Source of the DNA: Pedobacter sp. FW305-3-2-15-E-R2A2
GTDB lineage: Bacteria; Bacteroidota; Bacteroidia; Sphingobacteriales; Sphingobacteriaceae
Length of the DNA: 64,000 nt
NCBI RefSeq assembly: GCF_038446955.1
Contig: NZ_CP151803.1
Location: 4,464,001 to 4,528,000 of the forward strand
Direction: 5' to 3'
In this document: in pieces, positions 17,576 to 26,466 of the stretch
Layout of the letters: the number at the start of each line of letters is the position of its first letter
Numbering within the stretch: the first letter of the stretch is position 1
Notes under the pieces: model-generated
Seen by the model: only the letters and a program-made list of their open reading frames with translations
What the model was told of the DNA's origin: nothing
Databases searched by the model: none
Position numbers and translations under genes: made by a program

Positions 17576-18130
17576 ATGGCAACTACAAGAAAAACCGGCG
17601 CAAAGTCCGCCGCAAAATCGAAAACAGGAAAAATGGAAAATTCAGAATTTCATGAATTCTTTGTGGATGAACTTAAAGACATCTACTGGGCTGAAAAGCA
17701 CCTTGTAAAGGCTTTACCAAAAATGAAAAAAGCGGCCACCAGTCCCGAGCTTGCCGCCGCCTTTGAAAAACATACCAAAGAAACCAATAACCATATTGCG
17801 ACCCTTGAGCAGGTATTCCAGCTGCTGGGTGAAAAAGCCCAGGCAAAAAAGTGTAATGCTATGGATGGACTGCTGAAAGAAGCCGATGGCGTAATTGAAG
17901 ATACCGATACAGGAACGTTAATTCGTGATGCAGGACTCATTCTTGCCGCTCAGAAAGTAGAGCATTACGAAATCGCTACTTACGGCACTTTAGTGGTTTT
18001 CGCAGAAAACATGGGACACAATGACGTAGCTGAACTCTTGCAGTTTACGCTCGACAATGAAAAAGCGACAGATATTGCGTTAACGGAAGTTGCCGAAAGC
18101 TTTGTTAACGAGCAGGCAGCGGCTGAATAA
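17576..18130 (+). CDS. Ferritin-like DUF892 (YciE/YciF-type) stress protein
   Basis: A 184-aa protein. A basic, low-complexity N-terminal tail (ATTRKTGAKSAAKSKTGK) precedes the DUF892 four-helix ferritin-like domain (EFHEFFVDELKDIYWAEKHL, HTKETNNHIATLEQVFQLLG, QKVEHYEIATYGTL), which carries Glu/His residues suited to a di-iron site. YciE/YciF proteins are general-stress proteins. The Lys/Ala-rich tail resembles nucleic-acid-binding extensions. It is the first gene of a run with a toroid protein (40 bp) and a CinA-like protein. Confidence 0.88.
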   Translation: MATTRKTGAKSAAKSKTGKMENSEFHEFFVDELKDIYWAEKHLVKALPKMKKAATSPELAAAFEKHTKETNNHIATLEQVFQLLGEKAQAKKCNAMDGLLKEADGVIEDTDTGTLIRDAGLILAAQKVEHYEIATYGTLVVFAENMGHNDVAELLQFTLDNEKATDIALTEVAESFVNEQAAAE

Positions 18131-18170
18131 ACACAGAAAATAAGCAACTAATTAACATTGATTTAAGGTT

Positions 18171-20390
18171 ATGATGAATGCACTTACACCATGGGCTGTA
18201 TCTGCAAGTGCAGAATTGACGGCTAGTACGGAAACAATTTTTGAACAAACCTCAGGATATTTTCATTTTAAAGTATTCCATACTTCGGATTCCATCTGGA
18301 TCCAGACCGAATTACCTCATGGCGGACGGGTAGCCTTCCGCGCAGCCTATAGTCCCGGCCCCACCCTTGAAATTACAAAAAACAATGCCAACGAACAAAA
18401 CGGTATAGATCTGGATTTGTCATGCGCTATCGGCAGGCAAAAGGTCAGCATTAAGATCGATCAGACCGGAAAATTACCGGTACTGCGCTATACGACCAGC
18501 CTTATTCCCGTCAAAGACCTATTAATGCCCAGCTGGCCAAAAGATATATTATTTAACGGAAAAAATGACAACCCTGAACAAACAGAAGGAAAGATCCATG
18601 CCAGTCAGCTTGGAACCAGAACAGGATTTATTTACCTGAGCGAGACCAGACCGAAATCATCAACACTGCTTTATCTGCAAAATCTGACCGTGTTATCGGA
18701 ATATTGTGAGCAAACTGAAACTTCCCTGGGTGATACCGTAGGTGGAGAATGGCCAGAACTCGGTTTTTCTTTACCTTCTTCAAAAAAGCCTATAAAGGCC
18801 GGGAAAGAAGTTATACTTTCCGATGCTTTTGTTGCCTTTAGCAATGAAATTCCTGAAAAAAAAACGGCAATCACACGGTTGTTTCTGGATCTTTTGGCAA
18901 GAATCTACCTCTTATTGCCTAAACCAGAAACTCGGTACAAGGACTGGCCCAAAATTCTCGATAACGGATTAAAAGACTTGCTTGAAAGTGCCGGCTGCTG
19001 GTCGCAGGTAGCGGGTCAAAAATATTTCAATGCTTATGTCTGCGACTACGAAACTCCGCCCGAGATCATGGTACAACTTGCCGTATTGCTTCCCCTGCTT
19101 GATTATGTGGAATGGAGCAAAAAAGAGTTGGAAGTGATGAAAACCATCAGCGCAGGGCTTCCCTCATTTTATGATGAGAAATTAGGCACCATTATGCGAT
19201 GGCTTCCCGCTGCTGAAGACAAACTCAAGGGAGAAGAAGAACAGAAGGTCCCTAAAGTTATGGATTCATGGTACCTGCACCACCCCCTGCTTAATCTTTC
19301 CAGATTAGCTCTAAAAGGAGATAAAGTAGCTGAACGACTCTTTCTGGGTTCACTGGATTTTGCAATCAAAGTAGCGCAGCACTTTAAATACCAATGGCCG
19401 GTATTCTATAAAATGGATACCCTGGAAGTGATTAAAGCCGAAACTGTCGAAGGCAAAGGCGGAGAAAAAGATGTGGCCGGTATCTATACCCATATCATGC
19501 TCCAGGCTTGGGAGCTGACCAAAGAAAAACGCTTTTTAAAGGAAGCAGAGAAAGCGGCTAAAACCTTAGCCGATTATGGATTTGAGATCTTTTACCAGGC
19601 AAACAATACCGCATTTTCATCCGGTGCATTACTCCGCCTTTACAAAATCACGGGCAATGAACTGTACCTTGAATTGAGCTATGGGTGTCTGGCGGGAATA
19701 TTCCGGAATGTACAACTTTGGGACTGCAATTATGGTTTTGGAAAAAACTTTCCTAAGTTCTTCTCACTCTATCCTTTAAACGATGCAGCCTATACTGCAG
19801 TATATGAAGAACAGGAAGTCTTCTGTGCCTTTCACGATTATCTGAAACATGCAGAAGATGTAGACCTGCTCCCTTCAGTAAAATTACTCATCGCAGAATA
19901 TATCCGCTACCTGGTAGACCGGGCAGTGTACTATTATCCAACCATGCTGCCAGCAGAGATGCTGGAAGAAAAATCCAAGATCGGAGAACTAGCCCCTAAA
20001 CTTTGGATTGCCCTGGAAGACCTTCAGGACGGATGGCTGAAATCAGGAACCGTTGGTCAGGAAGTTTATGGAGCAGGTAATGCATTCGGGATCCTTCCCC
20101 GTCATTATCTGCAAATTCCGGACATGCCATTCATGGTTTATACCGATTATCCAACCTCAGGCTTTAATGCACAAAAAAACAAGAACATCACTTTCAAAAT
20201 ATTGGGCGACGAAAGAATTAACTGCCGGATGATGCTGGTAAAAACAACAGGAAAGAAAATCCCTGAGCTTGAAATCCTGATTAAAGGACAGAAAACCTCA
20301 TTGAAGGCAAAGCAGGTAGAAAATGGCAATCTTGAATATGTCATTCCCGGAAACAGTAAAATAAGCATTAACACGATAGCCAAACATTAG
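18171..20390 (+). CDS. Large protein with predicted six-hairpin (alpha/alpha) toroid
   Basis: A 739-aa protein without a clear signal peptide. I do not recognise the family. The N-terminal third is beta-rich (VAFRAAYSPGPTLEI and similar). Residues about 270-640 are helical hairpins with aromatic and acidic residues in loops (YVCDYETPPEIMVQLA, WYLHHPLLNLSRLA, LWDCNYGFGKNF), as in six-hairpin glycosidases, and the C-terminal about 90 residues are beta-rich. A glycoside hydrolase or lyase-like role is possible, but no catalytic pair can be assigned. Its stop is 5 bp from the CinA-like gene and its neighbours are stress proteins, which suggests a role in desiccation or oxidative stress. Confidence 0.55.
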   Translation: MMNALTPWAVSASAELTASTETIFEQTSGYFHFKVFHTSDSIWIQTELPHGGRVAFRAAYSPGPTLEITKNNANEQNGIDLDLSCAIGRQKVSIKIDQTGKLPVLRYTTSLIPVKDLLMPSWPKDILFNGKNDNPEQTEGKIHASQLGTRTGFIYLSETRPKSSTLLYLQNLTVLSEYCEQTETSLGDTVGGEWPELGFSLPSSKKPIKAGKEVILSDAFVAFSNEIPEKKTAITRLFLDLLARIYLLLPKPETRYKDWPKILDNGLKDLLESAGCWSQVAGQKYFNAYVCDYETPPEIMVQLAVLLPLLDYVEWSKKELEVMKTISAGLPSFYDEKLGTIMRWLPAAEDKLKGEEEQKVPKVMDSWYLHHPLLNLSRLALKGDKVAERLFLGSLDFAIKVAQHFKYQWPVFYKMDTLEVIKAETVEGKGGEKDVAGIYTHIMLQAWELTKEKRFLKEAEKAAKTLADYGFEIFYQANNTAFSSGALLRLYKITGNELYLELSYGCLAGIFRNVQLWDCNYGFGKNFPKFFSLYPLNDAAYTAVYEEQEVFCAFHDYLKHAEDVDLLPSVKLLIAEYIRYLVDRAVYYYPTMLPAEMLEEKSKIGELAPKLWIALEDLQDGWLKSGTVGQEVYGAGNAFGILPRHYLQIPDMPFMVYTDYPTSGFNAQKNKNITFKILGDERINCRMMLVKTTGKKIPELEILIKGQKTSLKAKQVENGNLEYVIPGNSKISINTIAKH

Positions 20391-20395
20391 AAAAT

Positions 20396-20902
20396 ATGCA
20401 AATGAGAAAAGATATAGATTTCAATCATTTATTCGCTTGCGGGGAATTACTGATTAAACATAACCTGACCCTTGCATTAGCAGAAAGCGCCACTGCCGGG
20501 CGCATCTCTGCTGAATTTGCACTTATACCGGATGCCGGTAAATTCCTTAAAGGCGGAATTGTCTGTTATGATGCAGATTTGAAGTGTACCCTGCTGGACG
20601 TACCCCGGGAACAACTTGAAATCTTTAGTCCTGAGTCTGAAATTGTAACCGGCTCCATGACTGCTGGTCTGCAAAAACTCATTCCCGCTGACATCCATAT
20701 CGGCTGCACCGGACTTACTGCGCCGGGCGGAAGTGAAAGCCCGGAAAAGCCCATTGGCACCATGTTTCTGTATTGTTTAAAATCTGACGGACTGCTTTTT
20801 AGCGAAAAAAAAACCTTCGGGGGAACACCGGAAGAAATTGTCCGGCAAACGATCGAATTCCTGGCCCAACGCCTCCATCAGTACCTGAACTTGTTGGAAT
20901 AG
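20396..20902 (+). CDS. CinA C-terminal domain protein (nicotinamide-nucleotide amidase type)
   Basis: A 168-aa protein equal to the C-terminal domain of CinA (PncC): LALAESATAGRISAEFALIP contains the AESxTxG motif with the catalytic Ser. KGGIVCYDADLKCTLLDVP and IGCTGLTAPGGSESPEKPIG match the conserved strands (usual form TGxAGPxGG). Standalone PncC enzymes deamidate nicotinamide mononucleotide to nicotinate mononucleotide. TGLTAPGG in place of TGxAGPGG is slightly unusual. Copies of this short form occur in stress clusters of Bacteroidota, as here. Confidence 0.8.
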   Translation: MQMRKDIDFNHLFACGELLIKHNLTLALAESATAGRISAEFALIPDAGKFLKGGIVCYDADLKCTLLDVPREQLEIFSPESEIVTGSMTAGLQKLIPADIHIGCTGLTAPGGSESPEKPIGTMFLYCLKSDGLLFSEKKTFGGTPEEIVRQTIEFLAQRLHQYLNLLE

Positions 20903-21040
20903 GTTAGCAGACCGCAAATCAATGAAGCTCAATTGTTTAATCATAGAAATTGTTGCCAACCTCATCATCTGTATCGGCATCAGCTCGTCGTCGTTCCGCC
21001 CGGTGTCTGTATTGTCTTTTGGTGGATTTTGAGTTTCCAT
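20777..21040 (-). CDS. Possible small hypothetical protein (doubtful)
   Basis: An 87-codon minus-strand ORF. The first about 45 residues (METQNPPKDNTDTGRNDDEL and on) lie outside other genes and look protein-like; the rest overlaps the end of the CinA-like gene on the opposite strand. It starts 36 bp after the stop of the decayed Rieske oxidoreductase. No family is recognised. It may be a real small gene or chance. Confidence 0.25.
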   Translation of the reverse strand: METQNPPKDNTDTGRNDDELMPIQMMRLATISMIKQLSFIDLRSANLFQQVQVLMEALGQEFDRLPDNFFRCSPEGFFFAKKQSVRF

Positions 21041-21075
21041 ACTTAAAAGGTTTAATTGTTATCCAGAATACATTT

Positions 21076-21722
21076 CTATAAACTTAGCTCAATGACTTTC
21101 AGATTTTTAAACGGAGGGCCATTCAAAACTTTCCCATCAGTATCATATCTTCCGGCATGGCAGGGACAATCCCAGCTTTTTTCAATTTCATTGAATTTAA
21201 CGGTACAACCCGCATGGGTACAAACCGGATCTAATGCAGTAAGTACGCCTTTGGCATTTTTATACACCGCCATTTTTTTTCCCCGAAAGGTAGCGATCAG
21301 TCCCTCCCCGGCCTTGAGCATAGCCAGAGATTTTAGTTCTTCAGCAGAAAAACGATCGGCAATAAAGTGCCAGGCTACATCTGCATTCTCTTTAACAAAT
21401 GAAGTAAATCCGGCAAGTGGTTTCATCCTCATTGGATCAAATATCGTTCGGCAGGGATTTTTTTTACCCAGAATCAGATCAGAGATCAGTTTAGCGGAAA
21501 GCGTTCCAAAGATCATCCCATTTCCATTAAATCCCGTTGCGGTATAGGTTCTGTCCGGTGCATGCGGAAGTTGCCCGATATAAGGCAGACCATCTACAGG
21601 AACATAATACTGCGCAGACCATTGATAGTCCACAGCAACTATATTATAATATTTCCATTTCCGGATATAGATTTCTAGGTTTTCAAAGGCCGTTCTTTGC
21701 TTTAATATTTCGTCTCCCGTTT
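21076..21722 (-). pseudogene. 5'-truncated FAD-dependent oxidoreductase with Rieske domain
   Basis: The frame encodes the C-terminal third of a DadA-like FAD oxidoreductase with a Rieske tail. YRWS-type motif DYQWSAQYYVPVDGLPYIG, then FNGNGMIFG (FAD-binding C-terminal motif), then a Rieske [2Fe-2S] domain with CTHAGC and CPCHAG, whose two Cys and two His ligands are intact. Homologous sequence continues upstream of the only candidate start (a GTG at 21633) through TGDEILKQRTAFENLEIY to about 21720, where an in-frame TAA appears. The FAD-binding N-terminal half (about 330 residues in intact relatives) is missing. Presumably a remnant left by deletion or rearrangement near 21.73 kb. Confidence 0.7.
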
Positions 21723-21739
21723 AAATGCCTTCTCTAACA

Positions 21740-22119
21740 GTACCAGATACAAACACTGAATAGCAATTTAAAATATAGTCCTTAATCAAAAATTCAAGTT
21801 TGGAACACCGCCACGCTTTTCAGCACATTCCCTAATGGTCTGATGATTATGGGTTTGATTTGAAGTGCTCATGATAGTTGAATTTAAAACTTGATATTTA
21901 AACAATCCAGGGTCGGATTGGTTCAAAAAAACAAAACTCAAAACCTAATTGTTTTATGGTCAAAAAAAATATGGACTCATAAACCTTATGCAATCACATC
22001 GTGAAAAGAAAAATGAAACAAACCGCATATACTATTTAAATAACCGTTAAACCATACCATATCTAAACGTGGCGCTCGCTTGCATAGATTAATATTTTAA
22101 CTTTTTTAATCTGTATGTT
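21740..22119. other. Intergenic region downstream of the truncation point
   Basis: Spacer between the decayed oxidoreductase and the DUF4142 gene. No convincing ORF. AT-rich. Just before the DUF4142 start, TTGCATAG with TAACTTTT (about 22079-22104) is a poor promoter match with short spacing. Confidence 0.4.
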
Positions 22120-22710
22120 ATGGAAAATTTTAAAAATTATGCTGTTGCAACACTCGCAGCTTGTGCGATAGCAGGAAGTATTGCCGGAAACAAAGCACTA
22201 CCGGTAAACAAGGATTTAAACATTCCTGTCATTCAGCAGAATGACACCATTAACACCGAGCAATTTATCCAACAATTATCGGTTTCCAGTGCTAAGGAAA
22301 TCAATTTATCAAAACTTGCTAAAAAGAAATCAAAAAATTCAAAAGTAAAAGAATATGCAGTAAAGGCAATGGATGCCAGCATTCTGATCTATTCAGATCT
22401 GAAACCATTGGCAGAGCCGAGAAATATTACGCTTACCGATTCGACGATCTTTGTCCCGGACGAGCTTATTTCCGCTTTAAAAAAAGCCAGCCGTAATGAT
22501 TTTGACAGGCGGTATCTATCTATTACTATTGAAGATCATAACCAGGTCATTGCTTTGCTTGAAAAAGGCGCCATGTTTGGCGATACCGCTATTGTGAACT
22601 TTTCAAATAAGCAACTTATAGCGTTCAGAAGAAATCTGGAAGAAGCTAAATTTCTTTCCAAAAACCTCAGTAATGATAAATTGACCAGCAAATGGCCAGG
22701 AGAGAAGTAA
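22120..22710 (+). CDS. DUF4142 ferritin-like exported protein
   Basis: A 196-aa protein with a hydrophobic N-terminal segment (AVATLAACAIAGSIAG) serving as signal peptide or anchor. The DUF4142 domain follows (about 45-185): TEQFIQQLSVSSAKEINLSK, KEYAVKAMDASILIYSDLKP, and a final helix pair. It is a ferritin-like four-helix bundle found in periplasmic stress proteins. Metal-binding His/Glu are sparser than in typical relatives. It sits among DUF892, CinA-like and Cys-rich stress genes and ends at a bidirectional terminator. Confidence 0.75.
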   Translation: MENFKNYAVATLAACAIAGSIAGNKALPVNKDLNIPVIQQNDTINTEQFIQQLSVSSAKEINLSKLAKKKSKNSKVKEYAVKAMDASILIYSDLKPLAEPRNITLTDSTIFVPDELISALKKASRNDFDRRYLSITIEDHNQVIALLEKGAMFGDTAIVNFSNKQLIAFRRNLEEAKFLSKNLSNDKLTSKWPGEK

Positions 22711-22722
22711 GGAAATAACCAG

Positions 22723-22748
22723 GTAAAAGGGGCAGCTGCCCCTTTTAC
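22723..22748. terminator. Bidirectional terminator
   Basis: A perfect 26-bp palindrome, GTAAAAGGGG CAGCTG CCCCTTTTAC, between the plus-strand DUF4142 gene and the minus-strand small gene. A/T flanks in both directions fit termination of both transcripts. Confidence 0.8.
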
Positions 22749-22755
22749 TAAAACA

Positions 22756-22926
22756 TCAATTTTCACTTTTCATCCGTTTTCGCTGTTCCTCCTCGGCTTG
22801 TTTTTCTTCATCCTTTTCGGCAATTGGTTCTTCAGTCTGAACTTTCTTATTTTTGGGCAGGTTTACACTACCTGTTTTAGCCAGTGCCTTGTCGACATCA
22901 TGACCAGTTTTTTCTTGCTTTTTCAT
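22756..22926 (-). CDS. Small charged hypothetical protein
   Basis: About 56 residues, MKKQEKTGHDVDKALAKTG and on, ending in a highly charged Glu/Lys tail (EEKQAEEEQRKRMKSEN). No transmembrane segment; probably disordered. The ATG at 22926 is preferred over one four codons upstream. It lies 22 bp after the Cys-rich gene on the same strand and before the bidirectional terminator, so it is probably expressed with it. Function unknown. Confidence 0.5.
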   Translation of the reverse strand: MKKQEKTGHDVDKALAKTGSVNLPKNKKVQTEEPIAEKDEEKQAEEEQRKRMKSEN

Positions 22927-22948
22927 AATAACATCCATTTAAGGTGAA

Positions 22949-23278
22949 TTAAGCGGCCATCTTTCTGCATTCCTCAGCGCAACGGAAACAAGCCTCGGCA
23001 CATTCCTCACAATGCCCGGCATTGTGTTTACCGCATTCAGTTCCGCAGGCATCACAGCTATCCGCACAAATTCTGCATAACTCTTTGGCCTGAGAACTTC
23101 CCAAGCTCATCAGTTGTGCTGTAGCATAACAAACCGAGGCACACTGCATATCCAGTTCAATGCAAGCAGCCATCATTTTAACATCTTCTTCTTTAGTGCA
23201 GGAACTTGCGCAGTAGTTACAGATAGCCGCGCATTCCAGACATGCATCAATGCATGATTTCCATTCATGATATCCCAT
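22949..23278 (-). CDS. Cys-rich four-helix bundle copper-binding-type protein (DUF326)
   Basis: A 109-aa protein with regularly spaced cysteines: CIDACLECAAICNYCASSC, then CASVCYATAQ, CRICADSCDACGTEC and CEECAEACFRCAEECRK. This is the ferredoxin-like/four-helix DUF326 pattern shared with copper-storage (Csp) proteins, in which Cys line the inside of the bundle. No signal peptide, so a cytosolic Csp3-like role in binding Cu(I) or other soft metals is likely. It is part of the stress cluster. Confidence 0.85.
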   Translation of the reverse strand: MGYHEWKSCIDACLECAAICNYCASSCTKEEDVKMMAACIELDMQCASVCYATAQLMSLGSSQAKELCRICADSCDACGTECGKHNAGHCEECAEACFRCAEECRKMAA

Positions 23279-23669
23279 AACTTTATGTTTAGCATTTTAA
23301 AAAACACCGCTCGTCCGGGATTGGTTTTTTTCGTAAAAAAAGACATATCAGCGCTGCCGAAAACTAAACCATTTGCAGGTTAAACGCTATTGTCAACACT
23401 GAGGCTCATTCTTTTTAACCAACAACAAAATCCTGTTGCCTTTACTGACTTTTGCGGTTAATATGCCGTTCAGTTCTGTTTTATTTTTATTAGTGATTAT
23501 AACGTCATTAACAGGTGGTTGATAGGTCAATCATTGGTTAAATTGACCTATTAACTATGTATTTATAATTACGTAATTATTAATTTTAATTAACAACATA
23601 TGATATTCATATCAAAAACATTTCGTAACTTGTTATTACAGCAGTCAATTACTTAATTAAAGAACAGTT
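23279..23669. promoter_or_regulatory. AT-rich intergenic region with inverted repeats
   Basis: The 391-bp divergent spacer between the Cys-rich gene and the DUF6266-GNAT gene. It holds ATAGGTCAAT (23522-23531) and its exact inverse ATTGACCTAT (23542-23551) around a 10-bp spacer, then a 16-bp perfect palindrome ATAATTACGTAATTAT (23565-23580), then ATATGA-TAT-TCATAT. They may be operator sites; no clear TTTG/TAnnTTTG promoter is visible. Confidence 0.5.
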
Positions 23670-24830
23670 ATGGGAAAATTAATAAATGGCATATTTGGCG
23701 GATTCCATGGCAGAATCGGCAACCTGGTGGGTTATACCTTAAACGGTAAATACATCATCAGAAAAATAGGGAGAAGTTCTAAACCCCTCACTCCGGGCAG
23801 GAAAGCAAACTGTCAAAAAATGACACTTGTAAATGAGATCCTGAGCCCTTCCCTCCCTGCTATCCAGGTAGGATATCGCTTTGTGGTGGCAGGAACGGAC
23901 AAAAACGAATACAATGAGGCGGTTTCTTACAATAAAAAAAATGCCCTTCAGGGAACCTATCCAAACCTCAGCCTGGACTATAGCAAAGTGTTATTGAGCA
24001 TGGGAACGCTTCCTGCAGCCATTCATCCTACCCTTAGTCAGACAGGCGATCAAATCACCTTTAACTGGGAAGTAACAGCTGATCAGGCCTATCAGTATGC
24101 CAACGATCGTGCAATGCTGGTGGTCTATTTTCCTGATTTAAAAGTATCCCGTTGCGATTTACTCGGTTCAAGAAGAATTGAAGGCGTACATACCCTCAAG
24201 ATCGCTCAGGACCATGTAAATGAACGCATGGAGGCCTATATCTCTTTTGTCAAAGACAATGGAAGAGCAGTTTCGGACAGCATGTATGCGGGTGCTTTAA
24301 ATGTCCGGAAAGACATAGAAATTTCAGAGAAAACAGATCCGGCAAGAGAAGGCGCAAAGCAGGAGTTCAATTATATCGGTTCAGACTTTGACATTATCAG
24401 CTATCGGAAATATCTTTTGGATCTGGGAACCGCCGTTATCGAACCGGCAGGCGGACGGAAGGAAATAATAACCAGCGCCTGGTCGATATACATACTAAAA
24501 AGCACGGTCAGCGATCAGAGAATTGGCGATTGCTCCATTAGATTCAAACAAAATGAGAAGTTTACCGCCGAAATGAAAGTCAATATTTCTCCTGCCGAAC
24601 AACGCAAAGGTTATGCAAAAGAAGCGGCATCAGCGATGATATCCCTCGTGTTTGGCAAATCAGAAGTGAACCGGATCGTAAAAATCGTGGATGCGCAGGA
24701 TGAGGCCGCGATTGCTTTGCTGAAAAGCCTGGGTTTCAGAGAAGGAGAATACTTCAAAGACAGTGTATTTTCAGAGGGCAAATGGGTCAGTGAATATCAG
24801 TTTGCGCTGTCAAAATCAGACTGGACGTAG
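23670..24830 (+). CDS. DUF6266-GNAT acetyltransferase fusion protein
   Basis: A 386-aa protein. Residues 1-about 215 match the DUF6266 family of Sphingobacteriaceae (MGKLINGIFGGFHGRIGNLV, then GKYIIRKIGRSSKPLTPGRK, with an Ig-like beta region after it). Residues about 235-386 form a GNAT acetyltransferase: IYILKSTVSDQRIGDCSIRF strands, the acetyl-CoA loop QRKGYAKEA and the ending LLKSLGFREGEYF. DUF6266 proteins are normally about 210 aa and stand alone, so this is a fusion. Its role is unknown; it could acetylate a target recognised by the DUF6266 part. Confidence 0.75.
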   Translation: MGKLINGIFGGFHGRIGNLVGYTLNGKYIIRKIGRSSKPLTPGRKANCQKMTLVNEILSPSLPAIQVGYRFVVAGTDKNEYNEAVSYNKKNALQGTYPNLSLDYSKVLLSMGTLPAAIHPTLSQTGDQITFNWEVTADQAYQYANDRAMLVVYFPDLKVSRCDLLGSRRIEGVHTLKIAQDHVNERMEAYISFVKDNGRAVSDSMYAGALNVRKDIEISEKTDPAREGAKQEFNYIGSDFDIISYRKYLLDLGTAVIEPAGGRKEIITSAWSIYILKSTVSDQRIGDCSIRFKQNEKFTAEMKVNISPAEQRKGYAKEAASAMISLVFGKSEVNRIVKIVDAQDEAAIALLKSLGFREGEYFKDSVFSEGKWVSEYQFALSKSDWT

Positions 24831-24837
24831 TTTTATC

Positions 24838-24861
24838 TGACAGCATAGCGGCCATCTGTCA
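24838..24861 (+). terminator. Terminator-like hairpin at convergent gene ends
   Basis: TGACAG (24838-24843) pairs with CTGTCA (24856-24861), followed by TTTT on the plus strand. It ends the DUF6266-GNAT transcript and overlaps the last codons of the converging deaminase gene. Short stem, so modest support. Confidence 0.4.
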
Positions 24862-26313
24862 TTTTAAGGGACTGTGAAATGCAGACGGTTTTTTCCGGCC
24901 TAAAATAACTTGCTCAAACCTTAAAAAGTCTTTATTCAGTTTGAGCAACAGTTTTTGTCTTACTGATGGCTCTTTGATAAAGGAGTAATTGATGCTGTTA
25001 TAGACTATTTTTTTGATGTCTTCGTAGCTAAACTGAGGATACCTGCCCGCCAACAAGACGTATTGCTCTGTTAAATTAGTCCTCAGTACACCTGCATCAT
25101 CCGAACTGATCACTATCGGTACCTGAAATTCTTTGTACAAACTGATTGGATGGCGGTCGCCCTTTACCTTCAAAATAAACTCATTGCTGGTCAGGTTAAT
25201 TTCTACAGCCACATCTTTCTCTTTCATATACCTCAACAAGTCATAGCTTTTTGACTCATAAGGCAAATCCACCCCATGTCCGATACGGGAAGCGCCTGCT
25301 TCACGCACGGCAGCATTGATGTGCCAGCTCAATTCTTCTGGTTTGACCAGACCCAGTGTCAGCTCCCCTGCATGCATCGAATACTTCACCTGAGGATATT
25401 TATTATGGCAGTATTTAAACATCTGCATGTGTAGCCAGTAATCCCGCATTGACACATCGTTATTTTCCGGCGACAGGATATTTACGCCGACAATTAAAGG
25501 GTTTTTGCTGGCGGCATCAAATGCCATCAACAACCGTTTAAACACCTCAGTCGCTTCCAGAATTCTAATCGTATAAGTCTGGTACCGCATGGTAAAGGAG
25601 TCGTCGTCTATTTTTAGCGATTGATGCAGTTTGCTCACTGTATTTACACTGAAGTCATCTGCACAGGCTATCACCTCTTTTTTAAGCAACTCCTGATACA
25701 AGGTATCTAATAACAAATGGCATTGCTGCACATCGTTTTGCTTTTGAACGAATTGAAGGCGGGGATCGAAACGTGAGCTTAAATCATTCGTTTTGACACA
25801 TTTTGCCGAGGCAAGCATCGTTTCTATATAACTGACATTTTCCTGAATCGCCCGTTTTTTTAGCTCCAGCAAACCGGAATCGATGTTGTTTTCACTTGCA
25901 ATGTCAAAATGATTGAACGAATCAAAGAACTGTCTGTCGGACGGTCCGCTAACCCCGTTATAGTCTTTAACAGACCACCTTTGTAATAACCTGAACTTAT
26001 ATTCTTCGAGCAGTCCTTCTTTTTTGATTTCACTTAACCTCATCCATTCCTGTCCGGCAGAAGGCTTTTGATCTTTAACCTCCAACGTGGTTTTATTGAT
26101 AAAGTAATCCTGTGCAATCACATCGTTTACAAACCTTTCCGCATAAACAGAACCACTATAATGATGATGAAGGTCTCCCCCTTTAGGCATTTGCGAAAAA
26201 AAGGCAGTCAGCATTGCAGGATTATTCCTGATTTTCTCCAGGTATTGATGTACCGTTTGAGCAGAAGTAGAAAAAAACAGAAGTGTAAAGAAGATGACCA
26301 GGTACTTTTTCAT
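24859..26313 (-). CDS. Secreted adenosine deaminase family protein
   Basis: A 484-aa protein with a signal peptide (MKKYLVIFFTLLFFSTSAQ). The metal-dependent deaminase motifs are all present: DLHHHYSG (His48-51 region), MHAGE, GHGVDL, and the SSDDAG metal and catalytic Asp pair near residue 402. It should convert adenosine (or a related nucleoside) to inosine outside the cytoplasm. Length and the long N-terminal helical part resemble secreted ADGF/ADA2-like enzymes and bacterial relatives. It is monocistronic. Confidence 0.88.
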   Translation of the reverse strand: MKKYLVIFFTLLFFSTSAQTVHQYLEKIRNNPAMLTAFFSQMPKGGDLHHHYSGSVYAERFVNDVIAQDYFINKTTLEVKDQKPSAGQEWMRLSEIKKEGLLEEYKFRLLQRWSVKDYNGVSGPSDRQFFDSFNHFDIASENNIDSGLLELKKRAIQENVSYIETMLASAKCVKTNDLSSRFDPRLQFVQKQNDVQQCHLLLDTLYQELLKKEVIACADDFSVNTVSKLHQSLKIDDDSFTMRYQTYTIRILEATEVFKRLLMAFDAASKNPLIVGVNILSPENNDVSMRDYWLHMQMFKYCHNKYPQVKYSMHAGELTLGLVKPEELSWHINAAVREAGASRIGHGVDLPYESKSYDLLRYMKEKDVAVEINLTSNEFILKVKGDRHPISLYKEFQVPIVISSDDAGVLRTNLTEQYVLLAGRYPQFSYEDIKKIVYNSINYSFIKEPSVRQKLLLKLNKDFLRFEQVILGRKKPSAFHSPLK

Positions 26314-26466
26314 GAATATCGTTTAGGCAGCTGATTCTGACCCTGCCACAATATTAAGAAAATGATTGATTTAAATGTCATTTCATTTTTGACATCAGAA
26401 TATTTTTTCAAACCCCACGTAGGGGTAAACCTTCATTTCGTTGTCTCACTTTAAAATAAGACAGAA

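Noticed and set aside
21537..21737. Plus-strand ORF over the Rieske remnant
   Set aside because: It is antisense to a frame with clear oxidoreductase homology.
26409..26430. CCCCACGTAGGGG inverted repeat before the first surface-repeat gene
   Set aside because: Only 4-5 bp arms; too short to call a site without comparison to other promoters.
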